Assembly (NCBI GenBank): GCA_963682025.1
Contig: OY821518.1
Span: 15,386,922-15,450,921 of the forward strand
Length of the DNA stretch: 64,000 nt
DNA from: Cordilura impudica
Lineage: Eukaryota > Arthropoda > Insecta > Diptera > Scathophagidae
Direction: 5' to 3'
Position 1 is the stretch's first letter, and each line of letters opens with the position of its first letter. Shown here piece by piece: positions 34,673 to 46,094 of the stretch. The position numbers and the translations under genes are program-made. Below the pieces are notes generated by a model, which worked only from the letters and a program-made list of their open reading frames with translations, had not been told where the DNA came from and did no database searches.

Positions 34673-35004
34673 TTCTGTTAATATTCCTCAGCGAACTACA
34701 CGTTACTTTCATCTACTTACAATTCCAGTTTTCCGTACCAACTATGCCAACGCTGCGGCGCGCCGATCCGTTAATCAATTTGTTGTTTATTCTCTAAACG
34801 TTAATATTGTTAAACGTAACATTATTCTGTACCGTTAAATTCACAAATTAGACATTTCATATGGTAAAATTTTTTATGTTATATTATTTTGTGATTTTAA
34901 TGTCTGTAAATCCTTAACCAAAGATTTTTTTTTAGTTGGAGGTACTTATGCTTTCAGCACATTTTTTTTTCAATTTGGAATTGTTATGCATTTAGCCTAG
35001 CTTA

Positions 35005-35130
35005 ATTAGCTGTTATACTTATATATTATTATATTTGTGATAGTGTATTCTTTTTGGTTGTTGAATTAGTTGTTATACTTCGATATTGTTATATTTGTAA
35101 TAATTTTATTCTTGAGGGTTGTTGAATTAG
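35005..35130. repeat. tandem repeat of about 61 bp, two copies
   Basis: TTAGCTGTTATACTTATATA and TTAGTTGTTATACTTCGATA start two units; each ends with GGTTGTTGAA, and a third start (TTAGCTGCAATAA) follows. It lies immediately inside a PAL left-end sequence, as the tandem arrays of PAL elements 1 and 2 do. Confidence 0.65.
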
Positions 35131-35255
35131 CTGCAATAATTTTATTGCTCCAATACACTCATAACTCACACCGTTTTTGTCTTACTCACTTCTTGTGATT
35201 ATATTGCGAAATAGATTTATACCCCTGAGCGTATAGATGTTTACACATCAAAAAA
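35100..35255 (-). repeat. PAL element left end, inverted copy
   Basis: The minus strand reads GATGTGTAAACATCTATACG (35249 downwards), then a GGGGTATAAATCTATTTCGC-like segment and ACGGTGTGAGTTATGAG, matching the left ends at 12795 and 39554. No matching right end was found on the lower-coordinate side. Confidence 0.65.
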
Positions 35256-35269
35256 ATAGTACTATGTCC

Positions 35270-35385
35270 CTCAATTTTGGTTTATTCTTATTTTCTATAT
35301 ACTATTAATTGAACCAAAGAGAAAGGTTTTCTAAAGCATGGTATAGTTCTAGACCGACTATAATTTTCTTACTTGTTTTATAATA
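35270..35385 (-). mobile_element. DLE copy H, tail only
   Basis: CAATTTTGGTTTATTCTTAT, GAGAAAGGTTTTCTAAAGCA and the end TCTAGACCGACTATAATTTT with CTTACTTGTTTT are the last ~115 bp of a DLE. A few bases of the palindrome (about ten) are missing. Confidence 0.65.
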
Positions 35386-35389
35386 CAAG

Positions 35390-36100
35390 TACGCCTGTTT
35401 GCCAAAAATAACCTGTTTTGTTGTTTGACTACGGAAATGGAATATTTGCAGTTAAAAAAAACATTAATTCTCAAACTTTATTTGTTCAGAGCTTCAAGAT
35501 GCTGTATTAGGCGAAAATAATACATTCAGATACATTTTAGCGATATTTTAAAGCGTTTATAAGAACCTGAATATTCCTTCCAAAATAAATTAATTTGCCA
35601 CGTTAAATTTATTTGAGGCATAGTGCTACATTCAATTCTAAAAAAGCTGCTTTTCGGCACGCGCTACTGTGCATGTTTAAGTGGATTTAGTAGTATGCGA
35701 AACTAAATTGTTTTGAAGCAGAAACAACAAATAAAAAGAAACGCCTAGTCTAAGATATAGTAACGTTTTTTTTTTTTTTTTGTTAATATAAATGTGCATT
35801 TTTGGTTCTTGCTATTATTATGTTGTTACTAAAAATAAAATTTTAAACGTGCTACGATTAAAAATTGTATTTATGCTGACCCTGCAGAACAGTGTAATAT
35901 TAGCGAACATCTTTTTTATATTTGTTTTTATTTTTTTAATATTTCATTTGTTTTAAGCAAATCAACTAAAAGTTTTTTATTGCATATTTTTTCGGCAATT
36001 TGGGTGTAGCTTTAGTTCAAATACAGTAAAAAAAAGTTTTTTTCAAAACTGAACCTACATTGAATTTAGTAAATATAAGTACGATATAAGTACAGCCAGC
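35390..36100. other. A+T-rich interval without recognised features
   Basis: No gene or repeat was recognised. Confidence 0.5.
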
Positions 36101-36185
36101 TCTAATTTTTATACGCTATACGACTGTGTGGTCGGGGTGTTACAACTTTGTGCTGATATTTGTAACTTACAAAATATTTGACGTT

Positions 36186-37335
36186 GACCCATTTTTTTTA
36201 TCTAAGAATGTATGCTGATGACGTACAGCTATATATTAGCAGCAAGAAAGAAAAAATTGAAGATTGCAGTAGAAATTTGAATGATGACTTAGAACGTGTT
36301 TCTCGTTGGGCAGCTGCAAATGGACTGAGTCTCAATCCACAAAAAACAAAGTGTATTTTGGTGCGTAACAGATTGACAAGAATCTCAGACAATCTAAACA
36401 TATATATAAATGATCAACAAATCGAAATCGTTGAACGAGCAAAAAATTTGGGTGTTATCTTTAATAAAACATTGACTTGGTCAGACCATGTCGCTGCTGC
36501 CTGTGGTAAAACGTATTCGATGTTACGAACACTTTGGCCTACCCAATATTGTACACCAATTAATATACGCTTGCTACTTGTAAAGACATACTTAATACCA
36601 ACACTACTATATGCATGTGAAATATTTGCAAGTTGCGATACTAAAAGTAAGTCCAGGCTAAATATAACGTTTAACAATATCGCAAGATACGTTTACGGGC
36701 TCAGAAGGTTCGATCAAATTTCATCTTATTCAAAGCAAATTTTCGGTGTCAATTTTGATGACTTATTAAAAATAAGATGTCTTACTTTTTTACACAAAAT
36801 AATTAGTAACCAGAGCCCAGAATATCTTTATAACCGATTGCGTTTTAGTAGGCTTCGGAGAAATAACAATTTAATTCAATTTCGGCACCATACGTTGGTA
36901 TCTGAATGGCAGTTTTTCATACATGCAGCACGTCTTTGGAATGGTTTACCTTCTACAATTAAAGGAATCAGCAACGGCTCAATTTTCAAAAAGAAAATTT
37001 TACAACATTACATTTAGAAAATTTTTATTTTTTTTTTTTACAATGCACATATACTAACTTGTGTTAACAAATATATGTTGAAAATTTTTACTGTATACTT
37101 TTTATTTGTTTTTTAAATTATATATGTCACTTATAAATATCTATTATTTGTATATAAATCAATATTTTATTTTTTGTTATTAATATTTAATATTGTCACA
37201 CTAATGTTAAGTTGTATTGTAAATCAAACTCCAACTAACATATCTAAACCTGTTCTGTTTTGAAGATTTCATGTCTTGTTGAACAGGATACCAAATTTAA
37301 ATAAATAAATAAAATAATAAATAAATAAATAAATA
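36186..37335 (+). mobile_element. 5'-truncated LINE, intact 3' half of RT
   Basis: The copy begins just upstream of the catalytic box and ends in an AAAT-repeat tail (37300-37335). It keeps a single undisturbed frame through the end of ORF2 and a 3' UTR of about 280 bp. The clean frame and the clean split of DLE copy I point to a recent insertion. Confidence 0.8.
36207..37017 (+). pseudogene. LINE reverse transcriptase, C-terminal 270 residues
   Basis: The frame opens into MYADDVQLYISSKKEK, the catalytic YADD box of a non-LTR reverse transcriptase. It continues with the thumb region (WAAANGLSLNPQKTKCILV, NLGVIFNKTLTWSDHV) and the C-terminal stretch (LLVKTYLIPTLLYACEI, RYVYGLRRFD, AARLWNGLPSTIKG), ending at a stop at 37015-37017. 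It is uninterrupted, but endonuclease and fingers are absent, so it is not functional. The features fit the Jockey/CR1 group; the exact clade is unresolved. Confidence 0.82.
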
Positions 37336-38114
37336 ACGATGTCCGTCTGTCCGTTCGTCTGTGTGTAAATAAATAAATAAAGCTGCAGGTCATAAATAGG
37401 AATATATATTGATGAAATTTAGTACATAAGTTTCTATCGGTCATAGAATGAACGCTATTAAAATTTGTGGAAATCGGTTCATGTTCAAAGCTAGTCCCCC
37501 GATGAGATCGACTTAAATTGCCATAATATCCAAATTATCACATATATCTTTGTCAAATTGGGTTTGTGTATATTTATTACCTCCATTTATCAGTAGCCAA
37601 AAAATAAACCCTATAGGAAAATTCTTAGTCATAGCCCCCATATAAAGCTAATTCCCGATCTTCACTTTAAGCTATCAAATTACAAAAATATTGCACCGAG
37701 TTATCGCATAATTAGTTTGAATATGTTTTTGCAAAAAAATAAGTGACCTTACCAAATATAGTCAGGATCGGTCCATTTTGGGCCAAGTCCCCATATAGTT
37801 ATAGCATCCGATATGAACTGTTTCATATCCGAAGACAAATAAACTAATAACAATGTCAGTCAGATTTGGTTTATGTTTATTTTCTATATCTAATTAGTTG
37901 GACATAGGAGAAAGGGTCTCTAAACTCATGGTATAGAGTATCGTATAGTGGGACCAACTAAAATTTTTTTTTTAATTTTTCATTAAAGTATTTTATTTAT
38001 TATTTTTATAGTAACACGCAAATTTTTGTTCTTAACTTGAGTCTTATACTTCTACTACTATGGCATAATTTTCCCTCCTATACTTGTTATCTACGATATT
38101 GATTTTAGATTAAA

Positions 38115-38412
38115 AAAGCAAGAGTGCTTAAGTCGGCTGTGCCAAATCTTGTATACCCATAATCTGTATCTTAAACTCAATATCATAACTAATATTGGGT
38201 CCGGTTAACATTTTAATACAGTTGCCGCAAATTAATCTTTAGACTACAATACCATTTAGATTATAGTTTCTCTTTTTTTATCAGTATATATTTAATTTTT
38301 TTTTTTATAAAGACAATGATGACTTTTCTTTACAGAAAGAATTTAATTCTATCTGAAAAATTTGCATTACAAACAACAACATAATTATAGCTAGCACACG
38401 CAAGATCAATAT
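38115..38412 (+). repeat. B-repeat head, split copy
   Basis: GTCGGCTGTGCCAAATCTTG, CTCAATATCATAACTAATAT and ATTGGGTCCGG match the first ~200 bp of the B-repeat at 6990. The homology stops where the PAL sequence (TTTTTGATGTGTAAACATC) starts. The missing tail is found 7.7 kb away at 46095-46345. Confidence 0.65.
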
Positions 38413-38414
38413 AT

Positions 38415-38640
38415 AGTTTTTGATGTGTAAACATCTATGCGATCAGGGGGGTTAAAAATCACAAACTTCCCTTACGGAAGCGGAACTATTTACGGAAATG
38501 GAAGCTACAATTATCTAGCTGATTCATCAACCAACAGAAAGCGCCATGAATGTATAGCATACAGCTGCAACCATCAAGTATGACAAACATAGCAGTTGCT
38601 TGCTATACACATGTAGATAGCGCTTACTGCTTGAATAGAT
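38415..38640 (+). repeat. PAL left end, partial, with hairpin
   Basis: GATGTGTAAACATC at 38422-38435, followed by TATGCGATCAGGGGGGTT, marks a PAL left end. Further in, 38541-38566 (CAGAAAGCGCCATGAATGTA) pairs imperfectly with 38608-38634 (TGCTATACACATGTAGATAG and CGCTTACTG). Similar sequence, CATAGATGACGCTTTCTG, lies near the right end of PAL element 1 (about 14487). Confidence 0.6.
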
Positions 38641-38644
38641 GTTT

Positions 38645-39548
38645 TTATTCACAAACCACAATGATTTCCAGAATTGCACCAAAATATTTCGGTATTTTGT
38701 TTAGTTTTATTTAAGTTCTAAAGAAAACCGCGTCTTTACTCTATTTGGAAATGTTTTTTCTGTTTTTTTCTTTTTTCAATATAGTAATATTGACACAATT
38801 ATATGTTGACAACTTTTATTAATAAACATTTTTAGTAGCTATTACTATTTTTTATAATAAAACAAATTTTTTTTTAAATAATACAATAATACAATAAATC
38901 TATAATATTAATAGCCTAGGCAAAAGTAAGTGTTTGCAGATAAAATGAAGGCACACTTTATTGGAAGTGTTTGGAGACAAAATGCAGTGTAAGGAGATTA
39001 AATCAGGGAGCGAATAGCGTTATAAAAACGTTTTTTTCTAAAACGGGCCTAATTTCGGTATTCCATATAGAATGTTGCTATTTTATTAAACATTTATTTT
39101 TATAAAAATTTATAATTAATTTTCTCAATCATTTAAAGTTATTCGTAACACCACAACTTATTATATATATATTTAACAATTATCACTGCATTTAATATTA
39201 TTTTTAATAAATAAATAAAATAATAAACACATGTAACCGGTAGTAGAGTTTAAAAAGGTTTTTAGTAAAATCACGTGATTTTTAACCAATTTCACACTTT
39301 ACAAATATCTGGGGTCGAATCGTCGCATTTATTATCGAAATTTTTCAATCGAAATTATTTTTTTATTTTCCCAAATAATATACAAAGCGTAATTTAACTC
39401 TGTCACAGATAGCAAGTTATTATCCATAGTTAATAGCAAAAGTGGAACGAGGTCTGACGATTGTCCGTCTTCTTTAAATAATAAACCAAAATATGCAATT
39501 TCTACTGATTTTATTCGATATTGAATGCGACGATTTGACCCTTGCATA
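38645..39548. other. A+T-rich interval without recognised features
   Basis: No gene or repeat family was recognised between the two PAL left ends. Confidence 0.5.
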
Positions 39549-39553
39549 TTTTT

Positions 39554-42500
39554 GATGTGTAAACATCTATACGCGCAGGGGGGTAAATTTCTATTTCACA
39601 ATACAATCACAGAAACAGCGTAACTCATATCGGTGTGAGCTGAAGCAGATAACGCTGTGTGACATGATTGTATTGGTGAAAAAATTATGATATGTTCTTT
39701 TCTAAACATTTTCCAATTGTCTTTCAAAAAACATCAATTGTATTTCAGAAAGCATCAATTGTATTTCAGAAACCATCAATATAATTTCAGAAAACATCAT
39801 TCGAGTTTCAGAATACATCAATTGAATTTCAGAAAACATCAATAGAATTTCAGAAAACATCAATATAATTTCAGGAAACATCATTCGAGTTTCAGAAAAC
39901 ATCAATTGAATTTCAGAAAACATCAATAGAATTTCAGAAAACATCAATTATATTTTAGAAACCATCAATATAATTTCAGAAAACATCATTTGAATTTCAG
40001 AAAACATCAATTGTATTTCAGAAACCATCAATATAATTTCAGAAAACATCATTTGAATTTCAGAAAACATAAATAGAATTTCAGAAAACATCAATATAAT
40101 TTCAGAAAACATCATTCGAGTTTCAGAAAACATCAATTGAATTTCAGAAAGCATCAATAGAATTTCAGAAAACATCAATTGTATTTCAGAAACCATCAAT
40201 ATAATTTCAGAAAACATCAATTGAATTTCAGAAAGCATCAATAGAATTTCAGAAAACATCAATTGAGTTTCAGAAAGCATCAATAGAATTTCAGAAAACA
40301 TCATTTGAATTTCAGAAAACATAAATAGAATTTCAGAAAACATCAATTGTATTTCAGAAAACATCAATAGAATTTCAGAATGCATAAACTGTATTTCAGA
40401 AAACATCAATAAAATTTCAGAAAACATCAATTGGATTTCAGAAAACATCAATATAATTTCAGAAAACATCATTTGAATTTCAGAAAACATAAATAGAACT
40501 TCAGAAAAAATCAATTGTATATCAGAAACCATCAAAATAATTTCAGAAAACATCATTTGAATTTCAGAAAACATAAATAGCATTTCAGAAAACATCATTC
40601 GAGTTTCAGAAAATATCATTTGAATTTCAGAAAACATAAATAGAATTTCAGAAAACATCAATATAATTTCAGAAAACATCATTCGAGTTTCAGAAAACAT
40701 CAGTAGAATTTCAGAAAACATCAATAGAATTTCAGAAAACATCAACATAATTTCAGAAAACATCATTCGAGTTTCAGAAATCATCATTGTAATTTCACAA
40801 AACATAAACAGAATTTCATCAATATAATTTCAGAAAACATCATTCGAGTTTCAGAAAACATCAATTGAATTTCAGAAAATATCAATAGAATTTCAGAAAA
40901 CATCAATTATATTTTAGAAACCATCAATATAATTTCAGAAAACATCATTTGAATTTCAGAAAACATCAATTGTATTTCAGAAACCATCAATATAATTTCA
41001 GAAAACATCATTTGAATTTCAGAAAACATAAATAGAATTTCAAAAAACATCAATATAATTTCAGAAAACATCATTCGAGTTTCAGAAAACATCAATTGAA
41101 TTTCAGAAAGCATCAATAGAATTTCAGAAAACATCAATTGTATTTCAGAAACCATCAATATAATTTCAGAAAACATCAATTGAATTTCAGAAAGCATCAA
41201 TAGAATTTCAGAAAACAGCAATTGAGTTTCAGAAAGCATCAATAGAATTTCAGAAAACATCATTTGAATTTCAGAAAACATAAATAGAATTTCAGAAAAC
41301 ATCAATTGTATTTCAGAAACCATCAATATAATTTCAGAAAACATCAATTGTATTTCAGAAAACATCAATAGAATTTCAGAATGCATAAACTGTATTTCAG
41401 AAGACATCAATAAAATTTCAGAAAACATAAATTGAATTTCAGAAAACATCAATATAATTTTAGAAAACATCAATTGTATTTCAGAAAACATCATTTGAAT
41501 TTCAGAAAACATAAATAGAACTTCAGAAAAAATCAATTGTATTTCAGAAACCATCAAAATAATTTCAGAAAACATCATTTGAATTTCAGAAAACATAAAT
41601 AGAATTTCAGAAAACATCATTCGAGTTTCAGAAAATATCATTTGAATTTCAGAAAACATAAATAGAATTTCAGAAAACATCAATATAATTTCAGAAAACA
41701 TCATTCGAGTTTCAGAAAACATCAGTAGAATTTCAGAAAACATCAATAGAATTTCAGAAAACATCAACATAATTTCAGAAAACATCATTCGAGTTTCAGA
41801 AATCATCATTTTAATTGCACAAAACATAAACAGAATTTCATCAATATAATTTCAGAAAACATCATTCGAGTTTCAGAAAACATCAATTGAATTTCAGAAA
41901 ACATCAATAGAATTTCAGAAAACATCAATTATTTTTTAGAAACCATCAATATAATTTCAGAAAACATCATTTGAATTTCAGAAAACATCAATTGTATTTC
42001 AGAAACCATCAATATAATTTCAGAAAACATCATTTGAATTTCAGAAAACATAAATAGAATTTCAGAAAACATCAATATAATTTCAGAAAACATCATTCGA
42101 GTTTCAGAAAACATCAATTGAACTTCAGAAAGCATCAATAGAATTTCAGAAAACATCAATTGTATTTCAGAAACCATCAATATAATTTCAGAAAACATCA
42201 TTTGAATTTCAGAAAACATAAATAGAATTTCAAAAAACATCAATATAATTTCAGAAAACATCATTCGAGTTTCAGAAAACATCAATTGAATTTCAGAAAG
42301 CATCAATAGAATTTCAGAAAACATCAATTGTATTTCAGAAACCATCAATATAATTTCAGAAAACATCAATTGAATTTCAGAAAGCATCAATAGAATTTCA
42401 GAAAACAGCAATTGAGTTTCAGAAAGCATCAATAGAATTTCAGAAAACATCATTTGAATTTCAGAAAACATAAATAGAATTTCAGAAAACATCAATTGTA

Positions 42501-45500
42501 TTTCAGAAACCATCAATATAATTTCAGAAAACATCAATTGTATTTCAGAAAACATCAATAGAATTTCAGAATGCATAAACTGTATTTCAGAAGACATCAA
42601 TAAAATTTCAGAAAACATAAATTGAATTTCAGAAAACATCAATATAATTTTAGAAAACATCAATTGTATTTCAGAAAACATCATTTGAATTTCAGAAAAC
42701 ATAAATAGAACTTCAGAAAAAATCAATTGTATTTCAGAAACCATCAAAATAATTTCAGAAAACATCATTTGAATTTCAGAAAACATAAATAGAATTTCAG
42801 AAAACATCATTCGAGTTTCAGAAAATATCATTTGAATTTCAGAAAACATAAATAGAATTTCAGAAAACATCAATATAATTTCAGAAAACATCATTCGAGT
42901 TTCAGAAAACATCAGTAGAATTTCAGAAAACATCAATAGAATTTCAGAAAACATCAACATAATTTCAGAAAACATCATTCGAGTTTCAGAAATCATCATT
43001 TTAATTGCACAAAACATAAACAGAATTTCATCAATATAATTTCAGAAAACATCATTCGAGTTTCAGAAAACATCAATTGAATTTCAGAAAACATCAATAG
43101 AATTTCAGAAAACATCAATTATTTTTTAGAAACCATCAATATAATTTCAGAAAACATCATTTGAATTTCAGAAAACATCAATTGTATTTCAGAAACCATC
43201 AATATAATTTCAGAAAACATCATTTGAATTTCAGAAAACATAAATAGAATTTCAGAAAACATCAATATAATTTCAGAAAACATCATTCGAGTTTCAGAAA
43301 ACATCAATTGAACTTCAGAAAGCATCAATAGAATTTCAGAAAACATCAATTGTATTTCAGAAACCATCAATATAATTTCAGAAAACATCAATTGAATTTC
43401 AGAAAACATCAATAGAATTTCAGAAAACAGCAATTGAGTTTCAGAAAGCATCAATAGAATTTCAGAAAACATCAATTGAATTTCAGAAAACATCAATATA
43501 ATTTCAGAAAACATCAATTGTATTTCAGAAAACATCAATATAATTTCAGAAAACATCAATTGTATTTCAGAAAACATAAATTGAATTTCAGAAAACATCA
43601 ATATAATTTCAGAAAACATCATTCGAGTTTCAGAAAACATCAGTTGAATTTCAGAAAACATCAATAGAATTTCAGAAAACATCAACATAATTTCAGAAAA
43701 CATCATTCGAGTTTCAGAAATCATCATTTTAATTTCACAAAACATCAATTGAATTTCAGAAAACATCAATAGAATTTCAGAAAACATCAACTGTATTTCA
43801 GAAAACATCAATTGTATTTCAGAAAACATCATTTGAATTTCAGAAAACATAAATAGAATTTCAGAAAACATCAATATAATTTCAGAAAACATCATTCGAG
43901 TTTCAGAAAACATCAATTGAATTTCAGAAAACATCAATAGAATTTCAGAAAACATCAATTGTATTTCAGAAAACATCAAATGTATTTCAGAAAACATCAT
44001 TTGAATTTCAGAAATCATCAATATAATTTCAGAAAACATCAATTGTATTTCAGAAAACATCATTTGAATTTCAGAAAACATAAATAGAACTTCAGAAAAA
44101 ATCAATTGTATTTCAGAAACCATCAAAATATTTTCAGAAAACATCATTTGAATTTCAGAAAACATAAATTGAATTTCAGAAAACATCATTCGAGTTTCAG
44201 AAAATATCATTTGAATTTCAGAAAACATAAATAGAATTTCAGAAAACATCATTCGAGTTTCAGAAAACATCAGTTGAATTTCAGAAAACATCAATAGAAT
44301 TTCAGAAAACATCAACATAATTTCAGAAAACATCATTCGAGTTTCAGAAATCATCATTTTAATTTCACAAAACATAAACAGAATTTCATCAATATAATTT
44401 CAGAAAACATCATTCGAGTTTCAGAAAACATCAGTTGAATTTCAGAAAACATCAATAGAATTTCAGAAAACATCAATATAATTTCAGAAAACATCAATAG
44501 AATTTCAGAAAACATCAACTGTATTTCAGTAAACATCAATTGTATTTCAGAAAACATCATTTGAATTTCAGAAAACATAAATAGAATTTCAGAAAACATC
44601 AATATAATTTCAGAAAACATCATTCGAGTTTCAGAAAACATCAGTTGAATTTCAGAAAACATCAATAGAATTTCAGAAAACATCAACATAATTTCAGAAA
44701 ACATCTTTCGAGTTTCAGAAATCATCATTTTAATTTCACAAAACATCAATTGAATTTCAGAAAACATCAATAGAATTTCAGAAAACATCAACTGTATTTC
44801 AGAAAACATCAATTGTATTTCAGAAAACATCATTTGAATTTCAGAAAACATAAATAGAATTTCAGAAAACATCAATATAATTTCAGAAAACATCATTCGA
44901 GTTTCAGAAAACATCAATTGAATTTCAGAAAACATCAATAGAATTTCAGAAAACATCAATTGTATTTCAGAAAACATCAAATGTATTTCAGAAAACATCA
45001 TTTGAATTTCAGAAATCATCAATATAATTTCAGAAAACATCAATTGTATTTCAGAAAACATCATTTGAATTTCAGAAAACATAAATAGAACTTCAGAAAA
45101 AATCAATTGTATTTCAGAAACCATCAAAATATTTTCAGAAAACATCATTTGAATTTCAGAAAACATAAATTGAATTTCAGAAAACATCATTCGGGTTTCA
45201 GAAAATATCATTTGAATTTCAGAAAACATAAATAGAATTTCAGAAAACATCATTCGAGTTTCAGAAAACATCAGTTGAATTTCAGAAAACATCAATAGAA
45301 TTTCAGAAAACATCAACATAATTTCAGAAAACATCATTCGAGTTTCAGAAATCATCATTTTAATTTCACAAAACATAAACAGAATTTCATCAATATAATT
45401 TCAGAAAACATCATTCGAGTTTCAGAAAACATCAGTTGAATTTCAGAAAACATCAATAGAATTTCAGAAAACATCAATATAATTTCAGAAAACATCAATA

Positions 45501-46074
45501 GAATTTCAGAAAACATCAACTGTATTTCAGAAAACATCAATTGTATTTCAGAAAACATCATTTGAATTTCAGAAAACATAAATAGAATTTCAGAAAACAT
45601 CAATATAATTTCAGAAAACATCATTCGAGTTTCAGAAAACATCAGTTGAATTTCAGAAAACATCAATAGAATTTCAGAAAACATCAACATAATTTCAGAA
45701 AACATCATTCGAGTTTCAGAAATCATCATTTTAATTTCACAAAACATCAATTGAATTTCAGAAAACATCAATAGAATTTCAGAAAACATCAACTGTATTT
45801 CAGAAAACATCAATTGTATTTCAGAAAACATCATTTGAATTTCAGAAAACATAAATAGAATTTCAGAAAACATCAATATAATTTCAGAAAACATCATTCG
45901 AGTTTCAGAAAACATTAATTGTATTTCAGAAAACATCAATTGAATTTCAGGAAACATCAATTGCATTTCAGAAAACATCAATTGAATTTCAAAAAACAGC
46001 ACAATCGACTTATTTTTTATACACTGGAAAATATGTTGTTGATGTTTTCTTTAATTATTAGATGTTTACACATC
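39554..46074 (+). mobile_element. PAL element 2 carrying the 21-bp satellite
   Basis: GATGTGTAAACATC (39554-39567) and its reverse complement (46061-46074) bound it, with the same left segment (TATACGCGCAGGGGGGTAAA, CTATTTCACAATACAATCAC) and the same right segment (CATCTCCCTTGTGATC) as PAL element 1. Nearly the whole interior is tandem repeat (39702-46005). The flanks are halves of one B-repeat (38115-38412 and 46095-46345), which indicates that the PAL material was inserted as mobile DNA. No protein gene is recognisable. Confidence 0.65.
39702..46005. repeat. 21-bp satellite array with higher-order blocks
   Basis: About 300 copies of a 21-bp monomer with the constant part AATTTCAGAAAACATCA and a variable triplet (ATA, AGA, TGT, TGA) plus two other common forms (ATCATTCGAG and ATAAATAGAA). 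Higher-order blocks are marked by a shortened junction monomer, CAGAATTTCATCAATATAA, near 40813, 41835, 43027, 44383 and 45385. Neighbouring blocks are nearly identical. Because the period is a multiple of three and the monomer lacks stops on the minus strand, that strand is open over most of the array and would encode repeats of MFSEIQL, MFSEILL, MFSETRM and similar heptads. I see no promoter, splice or codon evidence for translation. Confidence 0.95.
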
Positions 46075-46094
46075 TCCCTTGTGATCGGACTCAC

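Larger units (their letters stand above)
29495..34860 (+). pseudogene. Jockey-type LINE pseudogene with four nested insertions
   Basis: A single LINE can be followed in order across four interruptions. The endonuclease start (GLNSKLINLLIKCYEF, then TGIWLKNNVFNMEIL) is at 29640-29740. The frame breaks at the mariner (29918-31216) and resumes with YIPPCADHFVYENHLRALKH. The endonuclease end is RNGKLLDLVFVND at 31452. Copy 2 of the D-repeat follows, then KSNFKLNPKSLYNFVNSE at 32277 and the RT start LKSSSGPWVRPDGFPNC. The MITE comes next, then WRNSHIIPLFN and FLKGCSTITNILQETT. DAIYTEFRKAFEKVNHSLL (first RT motif), LSGVPQGSN, DLTDPYITKQLYTSLVRPIL and copy 3 of the D-repeat follow, and NIPQRTTRYFHLLTIPVFRT lies at 34678. 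Many stops make it inactive. Confidence 0.72.
36105..37965 (-). mobile_element. DLE copy I, interrupted by a LINE
   Basis: 36105-36185 holds the DLE head (TATACGCTATACGACTGTGT up to ATTTGACGTTGACCC). 37338-37965 continues with ACGATGTCCGTCTGTCCG and runs to the tail (CATGGTATAGAGTATCGTAT). The LINE at 36186-37335 sits between. The block expected after GTCTGTGTG is replaced by AAATAAATAAATAAA (37366-37380), which resembles the LINE tail. Confidence 0.72.

Noticed and set aside
29275..35385. DLE copies G and H as proven halves of one DLE split by the LINE
   Set aside because: Orientation agrees, but about 400 bp of the DLE middle is absent and H is separated by a PAL end, so it remains only a possibility.
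39948..45376. Long minus-strand frames (285-418 codons) as a protein-coding gene
   Set aside because: They are the translation of the 21-bp satellite; openness follows from a stop-free monomer whose length is a multiple of three. No promoter, introns or non-repeat domain.
39702..46005. CRISPR-like array
   Set aside because: There are no unique spacers, only contiguous 21-bp units, and the surroundings are eukaryotic.
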